64,000 bases of DNA from positions 1 through 64,000 of the forward strand of contig NZ_JAMZAW010000016.1 of the NCBI RefSeq assembly GCF_024158745.1, written 5' to 3'. A program made the translations under genes and the position numbers. This DNA comes from Paenibacillus tyrphae (GTDB lineage Bacteria > Bacillota > Bacilli > Paenibacillales > NBRC-103111). Numbering within the stretch: position 1 is the first letter of the stretch; the number at the start of each line of letters is the position of its first letter. Below are positions 7,347 to 17,413 of the stretch, piece by piece. The notes beneath the pieces were generated by a model. The model was given only the letters and a program-made list of their open reading frames with translations. It ran no database searches and was not told where the DNA came from.

Positions 7347-8654
7347 CTACGAGACGGAGTGCTTGACCCGACGGGATGTGCCGCCGCTTCCGCCCGATTG
7401 CGGGCTGCCGCCGTTCGGATCGAGGGTGTCCAGAAACTCTTGGTTCGTTTTCGTCTCGGCGAATTTTTTGAGGAACGCATCGATATAATCGTGCGAATCG
7501 TTCATTCCTTTGCGGATCGCCCATACTTTGTCGAGCTCTTCTTTCGTCAGGAGCATTTCTTCGCGGCGCGTGCCCGAGCGGCGGATATCGATAGCCGGGA
7601 AAATGCGGCGTTCCGCCAGCTTGCGGTCCAGATGCAGCTCCAGGTTCCCGGTTCCTTTAAATTCTTCATAGATGACGTCGTCCATCCGCGAGCCGGTTTC
7701 GATCAAGGCGGTCGCGAGAATCGTCAGGCTGCCGCCTTCTTCGATATTGCGCGCGGCGCCGAAGAAACGTTTCGGACGATGGAAGGCCCCGGGATCGATC
7801 CCCCCGGATAACGTCCGGCCCGTCGGCGGTACGACGAGGTTGTAAGCCCGCGCCAGACGCGTAATGCTGTCCATCAAAATAACGACGTCCTTCTTATGCT
7901 CCACGAGACGCTGTGCGCGTTCCAGCACAAGCTCCGCGACCTTGATATGATTTTCCGGCACCTCGTCGAAGGTGGAAGCGATCACTTCCCCGTTGACGGA
8001 GCGCTGCATGTCGGTAACCTCTTCCGGACGTTCGTCGATCAAGAGAACGAACAGCTTGACATCCGGGTGATTGGTCGAGATGCTGTTGGCGATTTCCTTG
8101 AGCAGCAGCGTTTTTCCCGCTTTCGGCGGGGCTACGATCAAGCCGCGTTGGCCAAAGCCTACAGGAGCCAGAAGATCCATCAAGCGGGTGGACAGTTTCG
8201 TAGGAGAGGTTTCCAGAACCAGTTTCCTTTGCGGATAAAGAGGAGTAAGCGCTGCGAAATGCAGCCGTTCCGAGGCCGTTTCCGGGTCTTCGCCGTTGAC
8301 GGCTTCCACGTGCAGCAGCCCGAAGTAACGTTCGTTCTCCTTGGGAGGCCGGCATTTGCCGGATACGACGTCGCCGGAGCGCAGGTCGAATCTGCGAATT
8401 TGCGAAGCGGAGATGTAGATGTCCTCCGAGCTCGGCAAATAGTTGATCGGCCGCAGAAAGCCGAAGCCCTCCTGCAGAACGTCGAGCACGCCCTCCATGA
8501 ACATCAAGCCGCTTTGTTCGGCCTGTGCGCGTAGAATGGCAAAAATGAGTTCCTTCTTCTTCATTTGGCCGTAGTACGGGATTTGATGTTTTTTAGCCAG
8601 CTTGTAAAGCTCTGTGAGCTTCAACGCTTCAAGCTGAGCGAGATGCATATCCAT
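7347..8654 (-). CDS. rho: Transcription termination factor Rho
   Basis: A 435-residue RecA-type hexameric helicase. An N-terminal helical domain is followed by a cold-shock-like RNA-binding domain (about 52-120, Gly-Phe-Gly-Phe-Leu-Arg). Walker A is Pro-Pro-Lys-Ala-Gly-Lys-Thr near 176-182, followed by Asp-Glu-Arg-Pro-Glu-Glu-Val and the Q/R-loop region. The C-terminus is a Gly/Ser-rich tail. Rho ends unneeded transcripts and suppresses antisense RNA in Bacillus. The start codon has only a weak GGTGG site; a second ATG two codons on is possible. It lies downstream of murZ, as in B. subtilis. Confidence 0.96.
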   Translation of the reverse strand: MDMHLAQLEALKLTELYKLAKKHQIPYYGQMKKKELIFAILRAQAEQSGLMFMEGVLDVLQEGFGFLRPINYLPSSEDIYISASQIRRFDLRSGDVVSGKCRPPKENERYFGLLHVEAVNGEDPETASERLHFAALTPLYPQRKLVLETSPTKLSTRLMDLLAPVGFGQRGLIVAPPKAGKTLLLKEIANSISTNHPDVKLFVLLIDERPEEVTDMQRSVNGEVIASTFDEVPENHIKVAELVLERAQRLVEHKKDVVILMDSITRLARAYNLVVPPTGRTLSGGIDPGAFHRPKRFFGAARNIEEGGSLTILATALIETGSRMDDVIYEEFKGTGNLELHLDRKLAERRIFPAIDIRRSGTRREEMLLTKEELDKVWAIRKGMNDSHDYIDAFLKKFAETKTNQEFLDTLDPNGGSPQSGGSGGTSRRVKHSVS

Positions 8655-8742
8655 AAATTTTCAACCACCAAACTATTAATTTTTCAAGCCAGCGCAAAAT
8701 ATACTCTAGCCTTACCCAATTTCGGAGCAATCTATACCGTTC

Positions 8743-9996
8743 TTAGTCATTCTGCCGCCAAACTTCCGCTCCCAGATTCGATAGATTGGTTACCAGATGA
8801 TCGTAGCCTCTGTCGATATATTCAACGCCGGTAATTTCGGTAACGCCTTCGGCGACCGTCAGTCCGGCAATAACCAGCGCTGCGCCTGCGCGAAGATCGG
8901 TCGCTTTGACCTTGGCCGCGCTCAGCTGGCAGCCTTCGATGATGGCAGAACGGCCTTCTACTTTGATCTTGGCCCCCATGCGCAACAGCTCTGGGATATG
9001 CTTGAACCGGTTGCTGTACACATAGTCGCTCAAAATGCTGACTCCGCGCGTCTGCGTAAGCAAACTGCTCATCGGAGACTGCAGGTCGGTCGCAAATCCA
9101 GGATATACGAGCGCTTTCACGTCCACGCTTTCGTATTCCGGCTGTCCGACCACGCGGATCGATTCGTCCATTTCGTAAATATGTACGCCCATTTCCTGCA
9201 ACTTGGCGGTTAGAGCTTCCATATGCTTCGGGATGACATTATCGACAATGACGTCACCGCGCGTCGCCGCTGCGGCAATCATGTAAGTACCTGCTTGAAT
9301 GCGGTCCGGAATGATCGAATGACGGCAGCCGTGCAGCGCATCGACGCCCTCGATCCGGATCGTTTCGGTTCCTGCGCCTTTGATTTTCGCGCCCATGGAG
9401 TTCAAAAGTGTAGCTACATCTATAATTTCAGGCTCTTTTGCCGCATTTTCAATGGTCGTGACGCCTTTGGCCCGAGAGGCCGCCAGCATGATGTTAATCG
9501 TCGCTCCTACGCTGACGACGTCCAGATAGATTTTGGCTCCGCGCAATTCCTTCGCTTGGATGTGCAGGGCGCCGTTTTCGTTCGTAATTCGTGCCCCCAG
9601 TGCCTCAAAACCTTTGATATGCTGATCGATCGGCCGCGGTTCGAAATTGCAGCCGCCAGGCAACCCTATCGTCGCTTCGCCGAAACGCCCGAGCAAGGCT
9701 CCCATCAAATAATAGGAAGCTCTAAGCTTCTTCACGTTCCCGTTAGGCATCGGCCGGGATAACAGCCGGCTCGGATCGATCATCATCTGATCCTTGCTCC
9801 ATTCTACCGATGCGCCGAGTTCCTGAAGCAGCTCGGTATAAATCGCCACATCGCTAAGCGCAGGCAAATTATCGAGCGTAACAGCCGTTTCCGATAAAAT
9901 GGCGGCCGGAATAAGCGCAATCGCGCTATTCTTGGCCCCGCTGATTTGAACCGTTCCCCGCAGCGGGCGCCCACCGGCGATCATCAATTTCTCCAT
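8743..9996 (-). CDS. murZ: UDP-N-acetylglucosamine 1-carboxyvinyltransferase (MurZ/MurAB type)
   Basis: A 417-residue enzyme that adds enolpyruvate to UDP-GlcNAc in the first committed step of peptidoglycan synthesis. It has Lys22-Asn23 at the active site, the catalytic loop cysteine Cys116 (Gly-Gly-Cys-Asn-Phe) and the conserved Arg-Pro-Ile-Asp after it. The Cys means it should be sensitive to fosfomycin. The position between fbaA and rho matches the second MurA copy of Bacillus (murAB/murZ). I chose the ATG at 9996, which has GGGAGG upstream; the ORF extends eight codons further without a better site. Confidence 0.93.
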   Translation of the reverse strand: MEKLMIAGGRPLRGTVQISGAKNSAIALIPAAILSETAVTLDNLPALSDVAIYTELLQELGASVEWSKDQMMIDPSRLLSRPMPNGNVKKLRASYYLMGALLGRFGEATIGLPGGCNFEPRPIDQHIKGFEALGARITNENGALHIQAKELRGAKIYLDVVSVGATINIMLAASRAKGVTTIENAAKEPEIIDVATLLNSMGAKIKGAGTETIRIEGVDALHGCRHSIIPDRIQAGTYMIAAAATRGDVIVDNVIPKHMEALTAKLQEMGVHIYEMDESIRVVGQPEYESVDVKALVYPGFATDLQSPMSSLLTQTRGVSILSDYVYSNRFKHIPELLRMGAKIKVEGRSAIIEGCQLSAAKVKATDLRAGAALVIAGLTVAEGVTEITGVEYIDRGYDHLVTNLSNLGAEVWRQND

Positions 9997-10081
9997 TCGT
10001 TGTTCTTCCTCCCACTTCACTGCTTTAACGCATTACCAGTCAGGTGCAAACTCGTCTAAGTTGGGTTCCGTGCCTACGTTG

Positions 10082-10125
10082 ACAAAAGAAGAGAGGGAAA
10101 TACACCGAAATCTGGTGTATTTCCC
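10082..10125 (-). terminator. Terminator of fbaA
   Basis: A perfect 12-bp stem (GGGAAATACACC 10095-10106 with its complement 10114-10125) and a seven-base loop, followed on the minus strand by a T/C-rich stretch ending in CTTTTGTC. It separates fbaA from murZ. Confidence 0.75.
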
Positions 10126-10136
10126 GCTGTGGTCGA

Positions 10137-10991
10137 TTAAGCTTGGTTGGCGCTTCCGAACAGCTGGATTTTGGATTTGACCACTTCAACCATGGCTTTG
10201 CGGGCAGGAGTGAGGTATTTGCGAGGATCGTACACTTTCGCGTCTTTATTGAGCACATCGCGGATCGCTTGCGTACACGCCACTTGATTCTCAGTGTTCA
10301 CGTTGATTTTGCCTACGCCGGCTTCGATGGACTTGCGGATCATTTCGTCCGGTACGCCGGAGCCGCCATGCAATACGACCGGAACCGGGATCGCTTTGGA
10401 TACCTTCTCGATAATATCGAAATGGATGTTCGGCTCGCCGGCATACATGCCGTGCGCCGTACCTACGGCAATGGCCAGGCAGTCGACGCCTGTCTCTTCG
10501 TAGAAGCGGATCGCTTCTTCCGGCTTCGCCAGGTTGGCATCGGACTCATCTACGCTAATGTCGTCTTCCACGCCGCCGATCGTTCCAAGCTCGCCTTCGA
10601 CGGATACGCCCATCGCATGCGCAGTTTTCACGACCTCTTTGGTCAGACGGATGTTTTCTTCAAAGGAATAATGGGAGCCGTCGAACATGACGGAGCTGAA
10701 GCCTGCGCGGATACATTTCATCGCGACTTCGAAGCTGCTGCCGTGGTCGAGATGCAAGGCGATCGGAAGACCGGATTTCTTAGCGGCCGCTTCCGCGATC
10801 GCTACCGTAAATTCGATGCCCATATACTTCAGCGCGCCTTCGGATACGCCGAAAATAAACGGGGATTTCAATTCTTCCGCCGCTTCCGTAATGGCTTGGG
10901 CAAATTCCAAGTTATTCATATTGAACTGACCTACGGCGAACTTGTTCGCTTTTGCTTTAGGCAAAAATTCGTTCATCGAAACGAGTGGCAT
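10137..10991 (-). CDS. fbaA: Class II fructose-bisphosphate aldolase
   Basis: A 284-residue zinc-dependent aldolase of glycolysis and gluconeogenesis. Metal ligands are visible in His-Leu-Asp-His (about 79-82), Glu-Gly-Glu-Leu-Gly (about 132-136), Gly-Thr-Ala-His-Gly and Leu-His-Gly-Gly-Ser-Gly. The length is normal for the Bacillus enzyme. GGAGGAG lies upstream of the ATG. The transaldolase gene that lies between fbaA and murZ in B. subtilis is absent here. Confidence 0.96.
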   Translation of the reverse strand: MPLVSMNEFLPKAKANKFAVGQFNMNNLEFAQAITEAAEELKSPFIFGVSEGALKYMGIEFTVAIAEAAAKKSGLPIALHLDHGSSFEVAMKCIRAGFSSVMFDGSHYSFEENIRLTKEVVKTAHAMGVSVEGELGTIGGVEDDISVDESDANLAKPEEAIRFYEETGVDCLAIAVGTAHGMYAGEPNIHFDIIEKVSKAIPVPVVLHGGSGVPDEMIRKSIEAGVGKINVNTENQVACTQAIRDVLNKDAKVYDPRKYLTPARKAMVEVVKSKIQLFGSANQA

Positions 10992-11064
10992 GGTGGTTCT
11001 CTCCTCCTATGTCGTTAATGACCGTGCCAGAGTGCTTGTCTGTACTCTTTTGTCATACTGGCCC

Positions 11065-11093
11065 ATTATATCATAGATCGCGACAAACGTTAA
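11065..11093 (-). promoter_or_regulatory. Promoter of fbaA
   Basis: Minus strand TTAACG (11088-11093), 17 bases, TATAAT (11065-11070), about 75 bases before the fbaA ATG. Confidence 0.6.
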
Positions 11094-11145
11094 TAATCTA
11101 TCGCACACCCTGCCCAAGACGATAAACTCCGGGAAACGCCCCAAG

Positions 11146-11172
11146 AAAAAAGAGGACCCTCATCAGGATCCT
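11146..11172 (-). terminator. Terminator of spo0F, overlapping its stop codon
   Basis: AGGATCC (11166-11172) pairs with GGGTCCT (11153-11159) around a six-base loop that includes the TGA stop codon, and is followed on the minus strand by CTTTTTTC. The 5' arm therefore encodes the last residues of Spo0F. Confidence 0.75.
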
Positions 11173-11555
11173 ACGGCGTAAGAGTTATTGTTAGGAGTTC
11201 GCAACTGCTGGTTGACGGCTTGGCGCAGCTCGTCGATGTCGAACGGCTTCGTAAAGTGCATGATCGCGCCGAGATCGGTCGCTTCCTTGATCATGTCCAG
11301 CTCGCCGTATGCCGTCATCATGATGACTTTGATCGACGCATCGATGCTTTTAATGTGCTTGAGGATATCGAGACCGTCCATGCCCGGTATCTTCATATCG
11401 AGTAAAACCAGATCGGGCGATACGTTTCTTACAATCTCGAGTGCGAGTTTTCCGTTGGAAGCCTGATAGGTTTCGTAGCCTTCGCTGCTGAAAACCTCCA
11501 TCAACAGGATGCGGATGCCGTTTTGATCGTCAACAATGAGCAGCTTCTTTTTCAT
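11163..11555 (-). CDS. spo0F: Sporulation phosphorelay response regulator Spo0F
   Basis: A 130-residue single receiver domain with no output domain. The acidic pocket is Asp9-Asp10, the phosphorylation site Asp53, the switch Thr81 and the conserved Lys103. Spo0F takes phosphate from sporulation kinases and passes it to Spo0B and then Spo0A. Its place between fbaA and pyrG is the B. subtilis arrangement. The ATG has GGAGGATA upstream. A sigma-H-type promoter lies about 66 bases upstream, agreeing with the known sigma-H control of spo0F. Confidence 0.96.
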   Translation of the reverse strand: MKKKLLIVDDQNGIRILLMEVFSSEGYETYQASNGKLALEIVRNVSPDLVLLDMKIPGMDGLDILKHIKSIDASIKVIMMTAYGELDMIKEATDLGAIMHFTKPFDIDELRQAVNQQLRTPNNNSYAVGS

Positions 11556-11620
11556 CGAGGTATCCTCCTATTCCGTTTCCCTGAGGTTAAGAATTCCGTT
11601 CTGTTATGCCCGCAATAACA

Positions 11621-11649
11621 GTATTCGCTGCCGCTCCCGCGATTCCTGC
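11621..11649 (-). promoter_or_regulatory. Sigma-H-type promoter of spo0F
   Basis: Minus strand GCAGGAATC (11641-11649), 11 bases, AGCGAATAC (11621-11629). This fits RnAGGAwWW-N11/12-RnnGAATww with one mismatch in each box. In B. subtilis spo0F is known to have a sigma-H promoter. Confidence 0.65.
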
Positions 11650-11720
11650 CGTATCTTCAAAAAAAGTTGAAAACTTTTACAAATTAAGCAGACATGCACA
11701 AACCGTTCGCTTCTTGGGAT

Positions 11721-11765
11721 AAAAAAACAGGAGGCGCGTCCGGTTCTTGCCGGATACGTCTCCTG
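11721..11765 (-). terminator. Terminator of pyrG
   Basis: A GC-rich stem (CAGGAG plus a CCGG core, 11728-11765) with one bulged region, followed on the minus strand by seven T residues (11721-11727). It stands just after the pyrG stop codon. Confidence 0.85.
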
Positions 11766-11788
11766 CTTCGATAGCTGCGTACAGCGAT

Positions 11789-13438
<1,650 letters not shown>

Positions 13439-13527
13439 TCAACGTCTCTATCTTTAAAAGGATAAGCACGTTTATCCAGGTTGATACGAAGCGACAAGTT
13501 ACGAAAACTTATAAAATTTTTCCAACC

Positions 13528-13609
13528 AAAAAAAAGAAAAAGCCCCCCGTGAATACGGGGCACTTTTTATCAAAAATCATCAAGGTTCGTAACGTTCCAT
13601 CTAAAGCCC
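13528..13609 (-). promoter_or_regulatory. pyrG leader attenuator (CTP sensing by reiterative initiation)
   Basis: The predicted transcript begins GGGC at 13609, seven bases after the -10 box. About 50 bases later a hairpin (13542-13561) with ACGGGG/CCCCGT arms is followed by a long T-rich run. In B. subtilis, low CTP makes polymerase add extra G residues at the same GGGC start, and these pair with the C-rich 5' arm of the terminator and prevent termination. The 5' arm here reads GCCCCG, so the same mechanism fits. The call follows from the B. subtilis precedent plus the bases seen here. Confidence 0.85.
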
Positions 13610-13616
13610 AGAAAAT

Positions 13617-13645
13617 AGTTTACTCTGAACGATCCCTGCTGTCAA
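13617..13645 (-). promoter_or_regulatory. Promoter of pyrG
   Basis: Minus strand TTGACA (13640-13645), exactly 17 bases, TAAACT (13617-13622), then seven bases to the GGGC start. The -35 box begins 13 bases after the rpoE stop codon. Confidence 0.85.
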
Positions 13646-13658
13646 GGACAAGCCTGTT

Positions 13659-14246
13659 TTATTTATTTTCTTCTTCTTCGTCGTCCGCACTGTCATCGTC
13701 ATCGCCCAAATCTTCCAGATCTTCTTCGGACTCTTCCTCATCCAGCGTTTCGTCCAGTTCCTCGTCGTCGAGCTCTTCGTCTTCGAAAAACTCGGTTTCT
13801 TCCTCGACTTCTTCTTCCGCGTCAAAATCGTCGTCGCGAGGCGCATCGAACGAATCGTATTCTTCTTCTTCGACGAATACGTCTTCTTCCTCGGCGTACA
13901 GATCCTCGTCGTCGAGATCGTCATCCTCGTCGTTAATGATGCGCGGACGCTTGCCGCTGCCCATCGAATCCTCGGACTTCTCGACAGGGTACCAGCGTTT
14001 CAATCCCCACAGATTGGTGCCGACGCACGCAAAACGGCCGTCGATATTAATCTCCGTATATAATTGCGCAATGACCTGCATGACTTCGTCATCGGACAGA
14101 CCTTTGATTTTGGCAATCTCCGCCATCAAATCCCGATAGTAATACGGCGTATTGGCCGCTTTCAGAAGCTCAAAGGCGAGGTCGACCATAGGCATTTCCT
14201 TGGCTTGTTCTGCGCCGATTTTAAGCAGTAAGTTTTGAGCACTCAT
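13659..14246 (-). CDS. rpoE: RNA polymerase delta subunit RpoE
   Basis: A 195-residue protein with a folded N-terminal HARE-type domain (about 1-95, ending in Trp-Gly-Leu-Lys-Arg-Trp-Tyr-Pro) and a long disordered C-terminal tail made almost wholly of Asp and Glu. Delta increases polymerase recycling and promoter selectivity in Gram-positive bacteria. The start is uncertain: I chose the ATG at 14246 by homology, but the GGAAGG site is 13 bases away, and an ATG at 14258 and a TTG at 14267 are in frame. The order rpoE-pyrG is as in Bacillus. Confidence 0.9.
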   Translation of the reverse strand: MSAQNLLLKIGAEQAKEMPMVDLAFELLKAANTPYYYRDLMAEIAKIKGLSDDEVMQVIAQLYTEINIDGRFACVGTNLWGLKRWYPVEKSEDSMGSGKRPRIINDEDDDLDDEDLYAEEEDVFVEEEEYDSFDAPRDDDFDAEEEVEEETEFFEDEELDDEELDETLDEEESEEDLEDLGDDDDSADDEEEENK

Positions 14247-14654
14247 TTCGGGGCACATCCCTTCCAACGTCTTTAACTACCACTAAACTATCCACTATCA
14301 CCAATAAGTAAACCTTATTTTATGTAAAAAAGCAACTGGCCGCGCGGCATTTCCCGAAATGGAAACAAGGACCGCACCGGCAGCTCCTTCGCGCTCGGCG
14401 CCGTCCGCTGCAGGCGTGATCCTTGTTCCGACTGTATCCGCAAAAGACAAGCAGCCGACCGCCCGCCGTCTTTTGCCCCTGCTGAATGAAAAACGGAGGA
14501 GTGCCAGACCCTCCCCTAATATGGTATGTGCCCGCTTTCGCTTTGCCACGGTCACGCACCTAATTATTTTGAATAAGGCCATGCGCTCATACGGAAGCTT
14601 TCGGTCCCTCATACGATACAAAAAGGAATTTCCGAGCCTGTGGGAGGGAACGAC
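14247..14654. other. Intergenic region with two long inverted repeats
   Basis: This 408-base stretch separates divergent rpoE and the subtilisin gene. It holds two adjacent inverted repeats: 14361-14429 (outer arms GGAAACAAGGA and TCCTTGTTCC, with further pairing inside) and 14440-14476 (GCAAAAGAC and GTCTTTTGC). Neither is followed by a T run on either strand, so they are not ordinary terminators. The ORFs across it have poor start sites. The promoters of the two genes must lie here but I cannot assign them securely. Confidence 0.5.
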
Positions 14655-15821
14655 ATGGATCCGTCGACGTTCGTGTCATGGCTTCACGAAGCCATGGAAG
14701 GCTCCGAGGGTACCGATAAGCGGCATATTATCCAGTTTCTGAACGATCGGGACTATGCCTCTTTCGCCCGGCAAATCGGCCGGCAACGGAAATCGCTGCC
14801 CCGGCTGCACCAGATTCAGCCGCTCCGTCTCATCCGCGCCATCTCCTGCACGCTTCGGACCGGCAGCGAAGCGGTTTCTGCCCCTTTTATCCGTTCGATC
14901 GAGCCGGATACGCGCATCAAGCTGCATGCCCTGGGCCATGCTTCGTCCGCTCTGCCTTCCGGCGAAGAAAAAAAATCGCCCGTCAAGGCTGTCATCCCTT
15001 GGGGAGTCCGCCACATCCGCGCCCCGCAGGCCTGGAGCAAATCGCGCGGGGAACGGGTACGCATCGGCGTCATCGATACGGGCGCGGATTATACGCACCC
15101 CGACCTTCGCCACTGTTTGTCGCGGGGCGTCAATATTTTGAACCGTCAGCTGCCGCCGATTGACGACAACGGCCACGGCACGCATATTGCGGGAACGATC
15201 GCGGCGCACACCCGGCACCGGGGCATTATCGGCGTGGCGCCGCAGGCCGTTCTTCATCCGGTGAAGGCTTTCGATCAGCACGGCGGCGCATTCGTCTCCG
15301 ATATTATCGGAGGCATTGACTGGTGCGTCTCCAGCGGCGTCGATATCATCAATATGAGCTTCGGTATGAGAACGTACAGCAAAGCGCTGGAAGCGGCGGT
15401 GCTCAGCGCCTACCGGAGCGGCATCATCGTCGTAGCCTCCTCGGGCAACGAAGGCAATCAGGCCCAGGTCGACTATCCCGCCCGGCTGCGTCAAGTGATC
15501 GCCGTCGGCGCGACGACCCGCAAAAGCCGGATTGCCCCCTTCAGCAATATCGGCAAACAGATCAACATTTACGCGCCCGGGGAAAAAGTATACTCCACCT
15601 GGCTGCGGGGCAAGTATCACGAGCTCAGCGGCACGTCTATGGCAACCTCCCATGTCACAGGGGTTATCGCGCTGATGCTCGCGAAAAAGCCAGGCCTCAA
15701 GCCGCTGCGAATTAAAAATTTGCTGCGCAAGCATGCCCGCTATATCGTAAAATCACGCAAAATGATGACCGGCGCCAAGGAAATCCACGCCTTCCGAAGC
15801 GTATCCGCCGTATCCAAATAA
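14655..15821 (+). CDS. Subtilisin-family (S8) serine protease, apparently cytosolic
   Basis: A 388-residue subtilase with the triad Asp141 (Asp-Thr-Gly-Ala-Asp), His174 (Asn-Gly-His-Gly-Thr-His) and Ser328 (Gly-Thr-Ser-Met-Ala), and the oxyanion Asn265. About 115 residues precede the catalytic domain and may be a prodomain. There is no signal peptide, so it probably acts in the cell, like AprX or intracellular subtilisins. The ATG at 14655 has GGGAGG seven bases upstream. The gene stands alone on its strand. Confidence 0.9.
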   Translation: MDPSTFVSWLHEAMEGSEGTDKRHIIQFLNDRDYASFARQIGRQRKSLPRLHQIQPLRLIRAISCTLRTGSEAVSAPFIRSIEPDTRIKLHALGHASSALPSGEEKKSPVKAVIPWGVRHIRAPQAWSKSRGERVRIGVIDTGADYTHPDLRHCLSRGVNILNRQLPPIDDNGHGTHIAGTIAAHTRHRGIIGVAPQAVLHPVKAFDQHGGAFVSDIIGGIDWCVSSGVDIINMSFGMRTYSKALEAAVLSAYRSGIIVVASSGNEGNQAQVDYPARLRQVIAVGATTRKSRIAPFSNIGKQINIYAPGEKVYSTWLRGKYHELSGTSMATSHVTGVIALMLAKKPGLKPLRIKNLLRKHARYIVKSRKMMTGAKEIHAFRSVSAVSK

Positions 15822-15825
15822 CCGG

Positions 15826-16272
15826 TCACTCCGGTTCGGGTACGGCGGTTAGGCATATGCTGCATCGTTCGGGCGCTTGCCCCATCACCGACAGCTCATA
15901 GCTCCAGCGGACGGCAAGCAGAGCGTCCGGTCCTTCTGCGGCAACGTCCAGCGTTTGGGTGAACGTCTCCAACTCAAGCCGCCCTTGAGGGGTCTGAAGA
16001 TAGCCGTAATGCCGCCGGTCCGGAACGAACGTCTGCTCGAAGGATACGTCCCCGTGCCGGACAATCCGCACTTCCCCCTTATCCACCCGGACGGTCGTTA
16101 CCGTACGGCCCATCTCCGCTTCCGGAGGTTCCGCATACCGGAGGTACGCATGCCGTCCCTTCGAGAACCATTCGCCCGTCATCTGCCGCACGACCCGTTC
16201 CCCGCCGCTGTCGCTTTCCAGCGTAATGCGTACGGCCCGCTTGCCGGCGCCGGTTTGCTGCTTTTCCGTCAT
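15826..16272 (-). CDS. DUF1934 protein, YwiB-like
   Basis: A 148-residue protein of the beta-barrel YwiB/DUF1934 family, resembling lipocalin or calycin folds, with no known function. Motifs such as Tyr-Leu-Arg-Tyr, Arg-His-Gly-Asp-Val-Ser-Phe-Glu-Gln and a C-terminal Glu-Arg-Cys-Ser-Ile-Cys are visible. I start at the ATG at 16272, which has a GGGAGAG site. The longer in-frame ORF runs across an apparent terminator hairpin and is rejected. It converges with the protease gene, only four bases apart. Confidence 0.8.
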   Translation of the reverse strand: MTEKQQTGAGKRAVRITLESDSGGERVVRQMTGEWFSKGRHAYLRYAEPPEAEMGRTVTTVRVDKGEVRIVRHGDVSFEQTFVPDRRHYGYLQTPQGRLELETFTQTLDVAAEGPDALLAVRWSYELSVMGQAPERCSICLTAVPEPE

Positions 16273-16313
16273 CTCGCTTTCTCTCCCGTCCTGTTGTGAT
16301 CCTCCTATTGTAC

Positions 16314-16344
16314 AAAAAAAAGAAGTCCGCGGACAGGACTTCTT
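16314..16344 (-). terminator. Intrinsic terminator in front of the DUF1934 gene
   Basis: A perfect 9-bp stem (AAGAAGTCC 16320-16328, GGACTTCTT 16336-16344) and seven-base loop, followed on the minus strand by T residues. It reads toward the DUF1934 gene but no minus-strand gene lies upstream before the divergent phosphoesterase, so it would sit in the 5' leader. Confidence 0.7.
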
Positions 16345-16534
16345 CCGCTCCCGGACAAGCCCAGTCGACGGGAGGCGGCGGTTTGCAAGACTCCTTATTC
16401 TTGCTAAGATGGTATAGGAATAATGGGCTTCCATTTATGGAAACCAAATGAAGCCTTCATACGTCTGTTATAGTAAGTTTCGGCAGCCACGAGAGACCGC
16501 CGGCCAATCCATCCCGAGGAGATTGCTCATTCAC

Positions 16535-17413
16535 ATGGATTCCAATGAAAGCAACCGCAATAAAAAGTTGTCCAGAAGATCATTTCTGAAGACATTGACG
16601 TTAACCGCCGCCGGACTCGTTGCCCTGCCCGGAGCGACCTACGGATATGCCCGTTATGCCGAGCCGAAATGGCTGGAAGTTACGGAATATACGCTGTCTT
16701 TTGCAAGACTGCCCCAACAGTTGGACGGAATAAAAGTGGTGCAGTTCAGTGACGTGCATCTCGGCTTTAATTTTGATACGAAGGACTTGTCGGAACTGAT
16801 CGGACTCATCAATCGAATCCAACCGGATATCGTATGCTTTACCGGAGATCTGGTGGATTATGCCGTCGGACCCGACGGCGATGCGTATGCCCGCGTTCTC
16901 TCGGAGCTGAGGCCTCCGCTGGGAAAATACGCGGTGCTGGGCAATCACGATTACTATAAAGATACTCCGAAAGTTGAAGCTCTATTGAAAAACGCAGCTT
17001 TCGAGCTCCTGACCAACAGGATGGTCCGGATTCAGCACCAGGGGAGCAGCTTCGTCATGGCAGGCGTAGACGATCAATGGAAAGGTTACCCCGACATCGA
17101 CAAGGCGCTGGCCGGCGTTAAACCGGAGGACTTCGTCATTTTGCTGTCGCATTGCCCCGATTTTGCCGACATTGCCGTGCACTATCCGGTTGACTTCCAG
17201 CTGTCGGGACATAGCCACGGAGGACAAGTGCGGCTGCCGTTCTACGGGCATGTGATTACGCCGAAATTCGGAAAGAAGTATGTGCTCGGGCATTACGTTC
17301 TTGGCGCCGGCAAGCTGCAATTGTACGTCAACCGGGGCATCGGCGTGTCTGAACAACCCGTCCGCTTTCTATGCCGCCCGGAGCTGACGGTGTTCACTTT
17401 GCGAAAAGGTTGA
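16535..17413 (+). CDS. Tat-exported metallophosphoesterase, YkuE/YaeI-like
   Basis: A 292-residue calcineurin-like phosphoesterase. The N-terminus has a twin-arginine signal (Ser-Arg-Arg-Ser-Phe-Leu-Lys, Arg14-Arg15) followed by a hydrophobic segment, so the folded enzyme is probably exported by Tat. Metal-site motifs are Asp73-x-His75, Gly-Asp (104-105), Gly-Asn-His-Asp (136-139), Leu-Ser-His and Gly-His-Ser-His-Gly-Gly. B. subtilis YkuE is a Tat substrate of this family. The chosen ATG has GGAG 13 bases upstream; a TTG at 16523 is an alternative. The 3' end overlaps the convergent DUF2238 gene by 20 bases. Confidence 0.88.
   Translation: MDSNESNRNKKLSRRSFLKTLTLTAAGLVALPGATYGYARYAEPKWLEVTEYTLSFARLPQQLDGIKVVQFSDVHLGFNFDTKDLSELIGLINRIQPDIVCFTGDLVDYAVGPDGDAYARVLSELRPPLGKYAVLGNHDYYKDTPKVEALLKNAAFELLTNRMVRIQHQGSSFVMAGVDDQWKGYPDIDKALAGVKPEDFVILLSHCPDFADIAVHYPVDFQLSGHSHGGQVRLPFYGHVITPKFGKKYVLGHYVLGAGKLQLYVNRGIGVSEQPVRFLCRPELTVFTLRKG

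Noticed and set aside
14298..14621. Basic 107-codon minus-strand frame upstream of rpoE
   Set aside because: No ribosome site, composition unlike real genes, and two inverted repeats run through it.
16273..16460. T-box riboswitch in the DUF1934 leader
   Set aside because: A terminator is present, but the T-box sequence and specifier stem are not seen.
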